Source: Actinomadura formosensis NBRC 14204
GTDB lineage: Bacteria > Actinomycetota > Actinomycetes > Streptosporangiales > Streptosporangiaceae
NCBI RefSeq assembly: GCF_001552155.1
Contig: NZ_BCQQ01000012.1
Location: 16,115 to 80,114, forward strand
Direction of reading: 5' to 3'
Length of the DNA: 64,000 nucleotides
Part shown: piece by piece, positions 8,631 through 17,034 of the stretch
Layout: each line of letters begins with the position of its first letter
How positions within the stretch are numbered: the stretch's first letter is position 1
Notes under the pieces: model-generated
The model's database searches: none
Told to the model about the DNA's origin: nothing
What the model saw: only the letters and a program-made list of their open reading frames with translations
Position numbers and translations under genes: made by a program

Positions 8631-9263
8631 ATGACCGATTTCAGCCATCCGATCTTCGCCCGGCTCTATCCGCGGCTGGACGCGGCCTGCGCCAGGGCGG
8701 GCGGGGACGCGCACCGCGCCGAGCTGCTCGCCGGGGCGTCCGGCCGGGTGCTGGAGGTGGGAGCCGGATACGGGGCCAACTTCCCGCACTACCCGGCCGA
8801 AGTCACCGAGGTCGTCGCGCTCGAACCCGAGCCGCGGCTGCGCGCGAAGGCCGGGCACGCCGCCGGCCGCGCGCCCGTCCCGGTCACCGTGCGTCCCGGC
8901 GTCGCCGAGGACCTCGATGCGGACGACGCCTCGTTCGACGTGGCGGTGGCCTCGCTCGTGCTGTGCTCGGTGCGCGACCCCGCGCGGGCCCTGGCCGAGC
9001 TGAGGCGCGTCCTCAAACCGGGCGGCGAGCTGCGCTACTACGAGCACGTCAGGGGGACGACACCGGGGAAGCGGCGGCTGCAGCGGTACGCCGACGTGCT
9101 GTGGCCGTACTTCGCCGCCGGCTGCCACGTGTCCCGTCCGACGAGCGAGCTGATCGCCGGCTCGGGCTTCACCGTCCGGGACGAGCGGCGCTTCGACTTC
9201 CCGGACTCCGGCCCGGGCAATCCCGCCTCACCGCACGTCCTCGGAATCGCCATCCGCGACTGA
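8631..9263 (+). CDS. Class I SAM-dependent methyltransferase
   Basis: Methyltransferase of 210 aa in the UbiE/Methyltransf_11 group. Motif I is VLEVGAGYGANFPHY (residues about 42-56), the acidic residue after beta-2 is in VVALEPEPR, motif II region is SFDVAVASLVLCSV and the post-motif is LKPGGELRYYEHV. The last motif and downstream RRLQRYADVLWPYFAAGCH resemble small human METTL7/actinobacterial relatives; the substrate is unknown. The ATG at 8631 is chosen over an upstream in-frame start because homologous sequence begins at MTDFSHPIFARLYPRL. It is transcribed away from the histidine kinase and looks monocistronic. Confidence 0.87.
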   Translation: MTDFSHPIFARLYPRLDAACARAGGDAHRAELLAGASGRVLEVGAGYGANFPHYPAEVTEVVALEPEPRLRAKAGHAAGRAPVPVTVRPGVAEDLDADDASFDVAVASLVLCSVRDPARALAELRRVLKPGGELRYYEHVRGTTPGKRRLQRYADVLWPYFAAGCHVSRPTSELIAGSGFTVRDERRFDFPDSGPGNPASPHVLGIAIRD

Positions 9264-9300
9264 GCAACGGCAAGATCCCGCATAAAGGTCCGTCTCGCGC

Positions 9301-9340
9301 ATGACCGTGCCCCGCCGCGTATGAGCGTGCCCCGCGCCGC
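9301..9340 (+). repeat. Imperfect 20-bp tandem repeat upstream of thrS
   Basis: ATGACCGTGCCCCGCCGCGT is followed directly by ATGAGCGTGCCCCGCGCCGC. The first 15 bases match at 14 positions. It ends about 10 bases before the thrS leader -10 element, so it covers the expected -35 zone. Confidence 0.7.
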
Positions 9341-9350
9341 GGCCGTCGGT

Positions 9351-9356
9351 TACAGT
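9351..9356 (+). promoter_or_regulatory. -10 element of the thrS leader
   Basis: TACAGT preceded by GGT. A start point about 7 bases downstream would fall at or next to the leader-peptide ATG at 9363, so the leader peptide would be translated from a leaderless mRNA. No good -35 hexamer is visible. Confidence 0.5.
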
Positions 9357-9362
9357 GGTGTC

Positions 9363-9428
9363 ATGCCGTACGTTTTCGTCGAGACGACGACGCCGGGACA
9401 CTCCCGGCGCGGCGGCGGCATGCCCTGA
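9363..9428 (+). CDS. Putative thrS leader peptide with Thr-Thr-Thr run
   Basis: A 21-codon ORF (ATG to TGA) reading [21 protein letters not shown]. Codons 8-10 are three consecutive ACG threonine codons (9384-9392), in front of the threonyl-tRNA synthetase gene. Directly after them comes hairpin 1:2 (CGCCGGGA at 9391-9398 with TCCCGGCG at 9402-9409), and a strong terminator follows the stop. This is the arrangement of a ribosome-mediated attenuator: ribosomes stalling at Thr codons when charged Thr-tRNA is short would prevent terminator formation. No SD is present; it is probably leaderless. Assignment rests on layout, not homology. Confidence 0.6.
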   Translation: MPYVFVETTTPGHSRRGGGMP

Positions 9429-9435
9429 CATGTAC

Positions 9436-9478
9436 GCGGAAGGGCCCCGGGAGCGATCCCCGGGGCCCTTCCGCTTTT
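9436..9478 (+). terminator. thrS attenuator terminator
   Basis: Perfect 16-bp stem GCGGAAGGGCCCCGGG (9436-9451), 7-base loop, complementary arm at 9459-9474, then TTTT at 9475-9478. A competing antiterminator is possible: CTCCCGG (9401-9407, the right side of the first hairpin) is complementary to CCGGGAG (9447-9453), the top of the terminator's left arm. It ends 125 bases before the thrS start. Confidence 0.75.
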
Positions 9479-9603
9479 CCGGGGATCGCCCTGGGGCCTC
9501 CAGGACGAGAGGAGCGCCCATGGCGCCGGCAGCCTCCGGGGGCCACCCCGACTCGATAGCATCGGAACCCACTGATCCCAGTCCACCATCGCGAGGAGTA
9601 CCC

Positions 9604-11589
9604 GTGTCCACCGTGCCCGAACTGCGCATCACCCTCGACGGCGGCGAGCGGGCGCTGCCGGCGGGCACCACCGCGGGCGAGGCGCTGGGCGCCGACGGCC
9701 GCACCGTCATCGCCGCCCGCGTCAACGGCGAGCTGCGCGACCTCGCCGCCGAGCTGGGCGACGGCGACGCCGTCGAGCCGGTCGAGATCGGCTCCGACGA
9801 CGGCCGGGCGATCATGCGGCACTCCGCCGCGCACGTCATGGCGCAGGCCGTCCAGGAACTGTTCCCCGAGGCCAAGCTCGGCATCGGGCCGCCGGTCGAG
9901 AACGGCTTCTACTACGACTTCGACGTCGCCGAGCCGTTCACCCCCGACGACCTCAAGCGCATCGAGAAGCGGATGCGCGAGATCGTCAAGCAGGGCCAGC
10001 GGTTCTCCCGGCGTCCGGTGTCCGACGACGGCGCGCGCACCGAGCTGGCCGCCGAGCCGTACAAGCTGGAGCTGATCGGCCTGAAGGGCTCCGGCCCGGT
10101 CGAGGACGCCGCCGACGGCGCGAACGTCGAGGTGGGCGGCGGCGAGCTGACCATCTACGACAACCTCGACGCCAAGTCCGGCGAGCTGCGCTGGAAGGAC
10201 CTGTGCCGCGGCCCGCACCTGCCGTCCACCCGCGTCATCCCCGCGTTCAAGCTGATGCGCTCCGGCGGCGCCTACTGGCGCGGCAGCGAGAAGAACCCGC
10301 AGCTCCAGCGGATCTACGGCACCGCGTGGGAGTCCCGCGACAAGCAGGACGAGTACCTGAAGTTCCTGGAGGAGGCCGAGAAGCGCGACCACCGCAAGCT
10401 CGGCGCCGAACTCGACCTGTTCTCCTTCCCGCCGGAACTGGGCTCCGGCCTGCCGATCTTCCATCCCAAGGGCGGAATCATCCGCAAGGAGATGGAGGAC
10501 TACATGCGCCGCCGCCAGCAGGAGGCGGGCTACGAGTTCGTCAACACCCCGCACATCACCAAGTCGTCGCTGTTCGAGACCTCCGGTCACCTGCCCTACT
10601 ACGGCGACGACATGTTCCCGGCGTTCGAGGTGGACGACGTCGAGTACCGGGTCAAGCCGATGAACTGCCCGATGCACAACCTGATCTTCCGGGCGCGCGG
10701 CCGGTCCTACCGCGAGCTGCCGCTGCGGCTCTGCGAGTTCGGCTCGGTCTACCGGTACGAGAAGTCGGGCGTGGTGCACGGGCTCACCCGCGTGCGCGGC
10801 ATGACCCAGGACGACTCGCACATCTACACCACCAAGGAGCAGATGGGCGAGGAGATCAAGTCGCTGCTGAACTTCGTGCTCAGCGTGCTGCGCGACTTCG
10901 GGCTCTCGGAGTTCTACCTGGAGCTGTCCACCCGCGACGACTCCGGCAAGTTCATCGGCGACCCGGCCGACTGGGCGGAGGCGACCGAGGCGCTGCGCCA
11001 GGCGGCGCAGGAGTCCGGGCTGGAGCTCGTGGACGACCCGGGCGGCGCCGCGTTCTACGGCCCGAAGATCTCCGTCCAGGCCCGGGACGCGATCGGCCGC
11101 ACCTGGCAGCTGTCCACCATCCAGCTCGACTTCAACCAGCCCAAGCGGTTCGGCCTGGAGTACCAGGCCGCCGACGGCACCCGGCAGACCCCCGCGATGA
11201 TCCACCGCGCGCTGTTCGGGTCGGTCGAGCGGTTCCTCGGCGTGCTGGTCGAGCACTACGCGGGCGCCATGCCGCCGTGGCTGTCGCCGGTGCAGGCGGT
11301 CGGCATCCCGATCGGCGACGCCCACGTCCCGCACCTGGAGAAGGTCGCGGCGCGGCTGCGCGAACGCGGTGTCCGCGTCGAGGTCGACACCTCCTCCGAC
11401 CGGATGCAGAAGAAGATCCGCAACGCGCAGAAGCAGAAGATCCCCTACATGCTGCTGGCGGGCGACGACGACGTGGCCAAGGACGCCGTGTCGTTCCGGT
11501 ACCGCAGCGGTGAGCAGAAGAACGCGGTCCCGATCGCCGAGGCGGTCGACGAGATCGTCAAGGCGATCGAGGCGCGCATCCAGATCTGA
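9604..11589 (+). CDS. thrS: Threonyl-tRNA synthetase
   Basis: Class II aminoacyl-tRNA synthetase charging tRNA-Thr, 661 aa, normal length. Domains in order: N-terminal TGS (about 1-65), editing domain with [11 protein letters not shown] and the later Cys-containing [11 protein letters not shown], catalytic core with the zinc Cys in [11 protein letters not shown] and motif 2 around [11 protein letters not shown], and the C-terminal anticodon-binding domain. The GTG at 9604 has AGGAG 6 bases upstream and gives [14 protein letters not shown]; the longer open frame upstream crosses the leader and attenuator and is not coding. Expression is probably controlled by the upstream Thr-codon attenuator. 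Confidence 0.97.
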   Translation: MSTVPELRITLDGGERALPAGTTAGEALGADGRTVIAARVNGELRDLAAELGDGDAVEPVEIGSDDGRAIMRHSAAHVMAQAVQELFPEAKLGIGPPVENGFYYDFDVAEPFTPDDLKRIEKRMREIVKQGQRFSRRPVSDDGARTELAAEPYKLELIGLKGSGPVEDAADGANVEVGGGELTIYDNLDAKSGELRWKDLCRGPHLPSTRVIPAFKLMRSGGAYWRGSEKNPQLQRIYGTAWESRDKQDEYLKFLEEAEKRDHRKLGAELDLFSFPPELGSGLPIFHPKGGIIRKEMEDYMRRRQQEAGYEFVNTPHITKSSLFETSGHLPYYGDDMFPAFEVDDVEYRVKPMNCPMHNLIFRARGRSYRELPLRLCEFGSVYRYEKSGVVHGLTRVRGMTQDDSHIYTTKEQMGEEIKSLLNFVLSVLRDFGLSEFYLELSTRDDSGKFIGDPADWAEATEALRQAAQESGLELVDDPGGAAFYGPKISVQARDAIGRTWQLSTIQLDFNQPKRFGLEYQAADGTRQTPAMIHRALFGSVERFLGVLVEHYAGAMPPWLSPVQAVGIPIGDAHVPHLEKVAARLRERGVRVEVDTSSDRMQKKIRNAQKQKIPYMLLAGDDDVAKDAVSFRYRSGEQKNAVPIAEAVDEIVKAIEARIQI

Positions 11590-11618
11590 CGGTGGGGCCA
11601 CGACGGGGAGCCAGCGGG

Positions 11619-12215
11619 ATGAAGCCCAGGAGGCCGGCGCGGCGGACCCGGCGCGCCGGGCTCTGGGGCCGGATCGCCGGCTACGGCGGCACCCTGCTGC
11701 TCGTGACGGCCGCCGTGATCGTGCTCCTGATGCCGCTGATGGACGACGGCAAGGACGGCGCGGCCGGGTCGGCTGACCCGGCCGCGCCGTCGCCCGGGCG
11801 GGAAGGGGCCGGCCCGCCGGCGACGTCGACCAACCCGGTGCCGCGGCAGAACGAGAGCGGCCGGCCGTATCCGGGCGGGCAGGACGGCGGCGGGTCCGGC
11901 GGGCAGGGCGGCGGGCCCGACATCCCGCAGCAGAACGGCGGCGGGTCCCTCGGCCGGTGCCCGGACGGCTCGGCGCTCTACCGCGCCACGGCCACCGGCG
12001 TGGACGTCCTCGTCACCGTCTCCGGCAGCGGCCTGATCCGGGCGGAACTCGTCCTGCAGGGGCGGGCCCCGCGCTCGCAGCAGGCGTCCGCGAAGGCGGG
12101 CAGGCCGCACACCTTCCACTTCACCGGCATCGCGCCGAACCTGGTCGAACGCGTCAAGGTCACCACGGTGTCCGTCGGCGGCGGCATGCAGAGCTGCTAT
12201 GCGCGCGCCGTCTGA
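11619..12215 (+). CDS. Putative membrane-anchored extracytoplasmic protein
   Basis: Not recognised. The 198-aa protein has a basic N terminus ([14 protein letters not shown]), one transmembrane helix (about 20-40, YGGTLLLVTAAVIVLLMPLM), a Gly/Pro/Ser-rich linker of about 60 residues and a C-terminal globular part of about 85 residues. That part contains two cysteines (GRCPDGSALY and MQSCYARAV) that could form a disulfide outside the cell. It follows thrS by 29 bases and may be co-transcribed with it. Its 3' end overlaps the convergent Asp23 gene by 19 bases. Start at ATG 11619 rather than GTG 11592 because GGGGAG precedes it. Confidence 0.7.
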   Translation: MKPRRPARRTRRAGLWGRIAGYGGTLLLVTAAVIVLLMPLMDDGKDGAAGSADPAAPSPGREGAGPPATSTNPVPRQNESGRPYPGGQDGGGSGGQGGGPDIPQQNGGGSLGRCPDGSALYRATATGVDVLVTVSGSGLIRAELVLQGRAPRSQQASAKAGRPHTFHFTGIAPNLVERVKVTTVSVGGGMQSCYARAV

Positions 12216-12727
12216 TCCGCCCCGCCGCGGGGCCGGGGCGGCGCGGCGGCCATGCGGACGTCCTCGACGGACACGTTGACCGCCGCGACCCGCATCCCCA
12301 GCATCAGTCCCGCGACCCGCGCGACGTTCCCCTTCACCACCTGGGCGACGTCCCTGATGACGCTGCCGTACTCGACCGCGATGGCGACGTCGACCGTGAC
12401 CTCGTCCTCGCCCACGACGACGCGCGCGCCCGCCGGGGCCAGGGCGGCGACCCCGGTCACCTCCTGCGCGGCCAGCGCGGCGATCTTCTCGATCACCGCG
12501 TCCTCGATCGTGACGCGGCCCTCCACCACCACGGTGACGTCGCCGGGCGAGCCGTGCAGCGTCATCGGGACCGCGTTCGCCCCCGGCGACTGCACGTCCG
12601 GGCCCGGCGCGGGCGGCGCGGGAAGCGGCGTTCCCGGTTGGGGGACCGCCCCCGGGAAGAACGGCATGGATCTGGCCTCCGGCCCCGGCTCGCCGCCTCC
12701 GGTCTGCCGCCTGTCGAGCCCGGTCAT
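12197..12727 (-). CDS. Asp23/Gls24-family envelope stress protein
   Basis: 176 aa. The N-terminal 50 residues are Pro/Gly-rich and probably disordered. The Asp23 domain follows with VTVVVEGRVTIEDAVIEKIA, VTVDVAIAVEYGSVIRDVAQVV and MLGMRVAAVNVSVEDV, which are the conserved strands and helices of the family. Actinobacterial Asp23 proteins usually lie in groups with small membrane partners (DUF2273-like); none is adjacent here. The ATG at 12727 follows GGAGCG. It is a single gene, converging on the anchored protein at 11619-12215. Its role is probably envelope-associated; the molecular function of the family is not well defined. Confidence 0.85.
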   Translation of the reverse strand: MTGLDRRQTGGGEPGPEARSMPFFPGAVPQPGTPLPAPPAPGPDVQSPGANAVPMTLHGSPGDVTVVVEGRVTIEDAVIEKIAALAAQEVTGVAALAPAGARVVVGEDEVTVDVAIAVEYGSVIRDVAQVVKGNVARVAGLMLGMRVAAVNVSVEDVRMAAAPPRPRGGADQTARA

Positions 12728-12852
12728 GATCGCTCCCCACGGTTCGGTTGGATGACCATGGTGGCGGAGCGACCCCGCGCACGTCACGCAAGAACGGCCC
12801 GCGGGCGCGTCCGGGGGGGCAGCCCGGCTACGGCCCCGGCCGCGCGTCTCTC

Positions 12853-12858
12853 TATGCT
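12853..12858 (+). promoter_or_regulatory. Possible -10 of the HIT gene
   Basis: TATGCT, 62 bases before the HIT start, in an otherwise GC-rich gap. The -35 is not convincing. Confidence 0.35.
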
Positions 12859-12919
12859 GCTGGTCAGGCCGTGAACAAAGGAGACCGCCGCCTTGACCGC
12901 AGAACCGGAGGAGTCCGTG

Positions 12920-13516
12920 ATGCAGCAGGGGCGCGAGGACGCGCCCGGGGCGGGGGACGCGCACACGCCCCGCTTCGAGGAGGAAAGAGGCGGCGCGGGC
13001 GCGCCCGACAACTTCCAGCGGCTCTGGACCCCGCACCGGATGGCCTACATCAAGGGGGAGAACAAGCCGACGGGCGGCGGCGCCGGCGACGGCTGCCCGT
13101 TCTGCGAGATACCGAAGATGACCGACGAGGAGGGCCTCGTGGTGGCCCGCGGTGAGTCGGTGTTCACGGTGCTGAACCTCTACCCGTACAACTCCGGGCA
13201 CCTGATGGTCGTCCCGTACCGGCACGTCGCCGACTACACCGACCTGGAGGAGCCGGAGTACGTGGAGCTGGCCACCTTCACCCAGCGGTCCCTCACCGCG
13301 CTGCGCAAGGCCAGCGGCGCGCAGGGCTTCAACGTCGGGATGAACCTCGGCCTCGTCGCCGGGGCGGGCATCGCGGCGCATCTGCACCAGCACGTCGTCC
13401 CGCGCTGGGGCGGCGACACCAACTTCATGCCGGTCGTCGGGCGCACCCGGGTGCTGCCGCAGCTGCTGCGCGACACCCGCCGGCTGCTCGCCGACGCCTG
13501 GCCGCACGCCGGCTGA
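12920..13516 (+). CDS. HIT-family AP4A phosphorylase-like protein
   Basis: Histidine-triad nucleotide phosphatase/transferase, 198 aa. The triad HLHQHVVP is at His154, His156 and His158, with a CPFCE metal-type pair earlier and VLNLYPYNSGHLMVVPYRHV between, as in the mycobacterial Rv2613c AP4A phosphorylase group. From memory, this gene lies between thrS and pgsA in mycobacteria, and the same order holds here with insertions. GGAGGAG (12907-12913) is placed 6 bases before ATG 12920; TTG 12893 is a less likely start. The likely substrate is diadenosine tetraphosphate or a related dinucleotide. Confidence 0.9.
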   Translation: MQQGREDAPGAGDAHTPRFEEERGGAGAPDNFQRLWTPHRMAYIKGENKPTGGGAGDGCPFCEIPKMTDEEGLVVARGESVFTVLNLYPYNSGHLMVVPYRHVADYTDLEEPEYVELATFTQRSLTALRKASGAQGFNVGMNLGLVAGAGIAAHLHQHVVPRWGGDTNFMPVVGRTRVLPQLLRDTRRLLADAWPHAG

Positions 13517-13525
13517 CCCGGCCGG

Positions 13526-14395
13526 CTACCCGCGGCGCAGGGCGGGGCGGGCGCGGGCTCCGGGCGGCCTGGGCGGCGCCTGCGAGGCGTTCATCAGCTC
13601 CGACAGCGTGACGAACTCGAAGCCCTTGGCGCGCAGGCCGCGGATCATCGGGACTAAGTTGCGGAGCGCGACCAGCCGGTCGCGGTTGCCGGTGTCGTGG
13701 GCGAGGACGATCGCGCCGGGGCCGGTGTTGCCGACGATGTAGTCGACCAGCCGTGGCGGGTCGTCCTCGTAGGTCTTCTCCAGCATCTTGATCGACCAGA
13801 GCGCGATGTCGTACCCGAACGCGCCCGCGGCGCTCAGCGTGGTCCCGCCCAGGTGGCCGAACGGGGGACGCAGGTAGCGGGGTTCCTTGCCGACGATCCG
13901 GTCGATGGCGGCGTGCGCCCGCCGCAGTTGCTCGACGGCCTTGTCGTGGGAGAGGCGGGAGAGGTCCCGGTGCTGCCAGGTGTGGTTGCCGGCCTCGTGC
14001 CGGTCCATCCGCCCGTGGACGAGGCGGGCGTGCTCGGCGAGCCGCTCGCCGACGAGGAAGAACGTGGCCTTGACCCGTTCGGCGTCCAGGACGTCGTGCA
14101 CCATCGGCGTCCAGTTGGGCATCGGCCCGTCGTCGAAGGTGAGGGCGACGAGCTTCTGGGCGGTGTCGACGCCCCAGAGCACGTCCACGTGACCGTTGCC
14201 GGGCCGCCACGGGCCCGCGACGGGCACCGCCATCGCCGATGGCGACGCAGGCGTGCCCTCCGGCCCGAGGAGGCCGTCGACCGCCTCGGCCCCGGCCACC
14301 AGTGCCACCGCTCCGGCGCCCGCGGCGCCGAACCCCTTCAGGAAGGCTCGGCGGCCGGGGTGCGCCGGGTTCTCGTGGTCCTCCGCGTTGTTCAT
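13526..14395 (-). CDS. Tat-exported polysaccharide deacetylase, CE4
   Basis: NodB-type carbohydrate esterase, 289 aa. The N terminus has a twin-arginine motif, GRRAFLKGFGAAGAGAVALV, indicating folded export by Tat. The catalytic set is complete: VALTFDDGPMPNWT (motif 1, Asp-Asp), NHTWQH (metal His-x3-His), YLRPPFGHLGG (motif 3) and IVLAHDTGN (motif 5). It likely removes acyl groups from peptidoglycan or another surface glycan. It converges on the HIT gene with 9 bases between stops and has no partner in its direction. Confidence 0.9.
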   Translation of the reverse strand: MNNAEDHENPAHPGRRAFLKGFGAAGAGAVALVAGAEAVDGLLGPEGTPASPSAMAVPVAGPWRPGNGHVDVLWGVDTAQKLVALTFDDGPMPNWTPMVHDVLDAERVKATFFLVGERLAEHARLVHGRMDRHEAGNHTWQHRDLSRLSHDKAVEQLRRAHAAIDRIVGKEPRYLRPPFGHLGGTTLSAAGAFGYDIALWSIKMLEKTYEDDPPRLVDYIVGNTGPGAIVLAHDTGNRDRLVALRNLVPMIRGLRAKGFEFVTLSELMNASQAPPRPPGARARPALRRG

Positions 14396-14538
14396 TATGG
14401 GACCACGATGTCACCTGCGCCGCCGTGTGATCATCGGCCGCGCGGCCGAATCACAGATCACCCTGTGGGATGAGCCGGGGATCCCGGAGGGCGAGGGCGG
14501 GCGGGCCCGGCGCCGGCACCGCCCGCCCTCCGGTGCGG

Positions 14539-16704
14539 TCAGGCATCCCTGGACTCGGCGGCGACCTTGTCGGCCAGGTGCGCCGGCAGCGGCTCGTAGC
14601 GCAGGAACGTGCGGCTGAACGTGCCGGTGCCCTGCGACATCGACCGCAGATCCGTCGCGTACCGGACGATCTCCAACTGCGGCACCTCCGCCTTGATCAT
14701 GGTACGGCCGCCGGGCACCGCCTGGGAGCCGAGCACCCGGCCGCGCCGCGAGGTGAGGTCGGACATGATCGGCCCCACGTACTCGTCGGCGATCAGCACG
14801 GCCACCTCGTCGACCGGTTCCAGCAGCAGGACCGGCACCTGGCCCGCCGCGTCCTTCAGCGCGAGCGCGCCGGCGGCCTGGAACGCCATGTCGGACGAGT
14901 CGACCGAGTGCGCCTTGCCGTCGTACAGGGTGACCTTGATGTCGACCAGCGGATATCCGGCGGACACTCCGCGCGCCATCTGCTGCCGGACGCCCTTCTC
15001 GACCGACGGGATGAACTGCCGTGGCACCACCCCGCCGACGATCTTGTCCACGAACTCGAAGCCCTCACCCGAGGGGAGCGGCTCCACCTCGATGTGGCAG
15101 ATGCCGTACTGGCCGTGCCCGCCGCTCTGCTTGACGTGCCGGCCGAGGCCGCCGGCCTTCCCGCCGAACGTCTCGCGCAGCGGGACGCGCAGGTCGACCC
15201 GTTCGACCTCGACGCCGTAGCGGGTCTTCAGCCGGTCGATCAGCACGTCGGCGTGGGCCTCGCCCATGCACCACAGCACCAGCTGGCGCGTCTCGGCGTT
15301 GTTCTCCAGCCGCAGCGTCGGGTCCTCGGCGACGAGCCGGGCCAGCGACTGGCTGAGCTTGTCCTCGTCGGCCTTGGACCTCGCCCGGATCGCCACCGGC
15401 AGCAGCGGGTCCGGCATCGACCAGGGCGCCATCACCATCGGCGAGCCGGGGTCGGACAGCGTGTCGCCCGTCTCGGCGCGGCCGAGCCTCGCCACCGCGC
15501 AGATGTCGCCCGCCATGCAGGACGACACGACCCGCTGCGTCTTGCCCAGGGGGGAGGTGAGCGCGCCGACCCGCTCGTCGACGTCGTGGTCCTCGTGCCC
15601 GCGCTCGGCCATGCCGTGCCCGGACACGTGCACCGTGGTGTCCGGGCGCAGCGTCCCGGAGAACACCCGGACCAGCGAGATCCGCCCGACATAGGGGTCG
15701 GACGTGGTCTTGACGACCTCGGCCACCAGCGGGCCCTCGGGGTCGCAGGTCAGCTCCTTCGGGGGACCGCCCTTCACCGGCGTGACCGGGGGAATGCCGT
15801 GTTCGAGGGGGGACGGGAACGCCTGGGTGATGACCTCCAGCAGCTCCGGCATGCCGATGACCGGGCCGGGGTGGTCGCCGTGCGGTACCGATGTCGCGAG
15901 GACAGGGTGGAAGCTGCCGCGCGCGACCGCGGTCTCCAGGTCCTCGATGAGCGCCTTGACGTCGATGTCCTCACCGGACAGGTACCTGTCCATGAGGGTC
16001 TCGTCCTCGCTCTCCTGGATGATCCCCTCGATCAGCGACGCGCGCTGCTCGGCGATCTGCTCCAGGTACCGGGGGTCGGGGTCGCATTCGGCGCGCCGGC
16101 CGGAGGAGTAGTCGATGCAGCGCTGCGACAGCAGCCCGATCAGGCCCTTCAGCCCGTCCTCGCCGGCGGCCGGGAAGTACAGCGGGGCGACGCCCTCGCC
16201 GAAGACCTCCTGGCAGGCCATGACCACGTCGTCGTAGTCGCCGCGCTGCTGGTCGATCTTGGTGATGACGACCGCGCGGGGCATCCGCACCGCCGCGCAC
16301 TCCTCCCACAGCATGCGGGTGAGGCCGTCGATGCCGTCCACCGCCGAGATCACGAACAGCGCCGCGTCGGCGGCGCGGAGCCCGGCCCGCAGGTCGCCGA
16401 CGAAGTCGGCGTAGCCGGGAGTGTCGATGAGATTGACCTTGACGTCCCCGTGCGTGAACGGTGCGAGCGCGAGGTTCACCGAGCGCTGCTGGCGCACCTC
16501 GACCTCGTCGAAGTCGCTGACCGTGGTGCCGTCCTCGACCCTGCCCGGCCGCTGCAGCGTGCCGGTCGCGGTGAGCAGCGCCTCGACGAGCGTGGTCTTG
16601 CCGGCGCCCGAATGGCCGACCAGCGCGACATTGCGCACCTTGTCGCACCCGCCGGCCTCCGGTGCCCTGCCGGGGCCTCCCGGGTGGCCTCCCTTGTCCG
16701 CCAT
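14539..16704 (-). CDS. Elongation factor G-like protein EF-G2
   Basis: Translational GTPase paralogous to EF-G, 721 aa. G1 is LVGHSGAGKTTLVEAL; G3 is LIDTPGYADFVGD; G4 is TKID instead of NKxD, as in actinobacterial EF-G2; then EF-G domains II-V. The GTPase Arg-x8-Gly switch and the domain IV tip differ from canonical EF-G, so a specialised ribosome function (not the main translocase) is expected from family knowledge. The perfect SD GAGGAGG at 6 bases fixes ATG 16704. It stands alone and divergent from pgsA. Its exact role is not established for the family. Confidence 0.9.
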   Translation of the reverse strand: MADKGGHPGGPGRAPEAGGCDKVRNVALVGHSGAGKTTLVEALLTATGTLQRPGRVEDGTTVSDFDEVEVRQQRSVNLALAPFTHGDVKVNLIDTPGYADFVGDLRAGLRAADAALFVISAVDGIDGLTRMLWEECAAVRMPRAVVITKIDQQRGDYDDVVMACQEVFGEGVAPLYFPAAGEDGLKGLIGLLSQRCIDYSSGRRAECDPDPRYLEQIAEQRASLIEGIIQESEDETLMDRYLSGEDIDVKALIEDLETAVARGSFHPVLATSVPHGDHPGPVIGMPELLEVITQAFPSPLEHGIPPVTPVKGGPPKELTCDPEGPLVAEVVKTTSDPYVGRISLVRVFSGTLRPDTTVHVSGHGMAERGHEDHDVDERVGALTSPLGKTQRVVSSCMAGDICAVARLGRAETGDTLSDPGSPMVMAPWSMPDPLLPVAIRARSKADEDKLSQSLARLVAEDPTLRLENNAETRQLVLWCMGEAHADVLIDRLKTRYGVEVERVDLRVPLRETFGGKAGGLGRHVKQSGGHGQYGICHIEVEPLPSGEGFEFVDKIVGGVVPRQFIPSVEKGVRQQMARGVSAGYPLVDIKVTLYDGKAHSVDSSDMAFQAAGALALKDAAGQVPVLLLEPVDEVAVLIADEYVGPIMSDLTSRRGRVLGSQAVPGGRTMIKAEVPQLEIVRYATDLRSMSQGTGTFSRTFLRYEPLPAHLADKVAAESRDA

Positions 16705-17034
16705 GCCTACCTCCTCGGACGGGTCTCCGCGCGGAGGCCCGCGTGCGGCTGAGGCCCGGCCCGGCGGGCCCGGCCCTGACGTCCGAGTGCGGCGTCCGAC
16801 CTCGTCCATGCGTGCGTGACCGACGTCACACCCGTATCACCACCCTTTCCCGTGATGGCCGGGATCACAAGGGGTGAACGGCAATCAACCGTGGTCTGTC
16901 CGGGCCGTGGGACTCCCAAACCCCGCCCGGGGCACGTCTCCGCCGGGTCCGCACTACGATGGGCGCGCCGCGGCGGCCCGCCCGGTCACCGGCGAAAGGG
17001 GCCCCGCACCCGTAGACCACGAGAACGGACGGCG
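16705..17034 (+). promoter_or_regulatory. Divergent EF-G2/pgsA intergenic region
   Basis: This 330-base gap has no convincing gene. It contains two short inverted repeats, GTGAC-CGAC-GTCAC (16816-16829) and GTGAT-7-ATCAC (16852-16868), which could be operators or parts of the EF-G2 promoter. A -10-like TACGAT at 16955-16960 probably serves pgsA, giving a 5' UTR of about 65 bases. Nothing else is evident. Confidence 0.4.

Noticed and set aside
9361..11601. Very long open frame on the minus strand opposite thrS
   Set aside because: It is a GC-rich codon-bias shadow: low-complexity Arg/Leu/Val/Gly composition, no domain, and thrS on the other strand is certain.
16251..16270. EF-G2 G4 motif TKID as evidence of a dead GTPase
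   Set aside because: TKID instead of NKxD is shared by active EF-G2 and related proteins; the other G motifs are intact.
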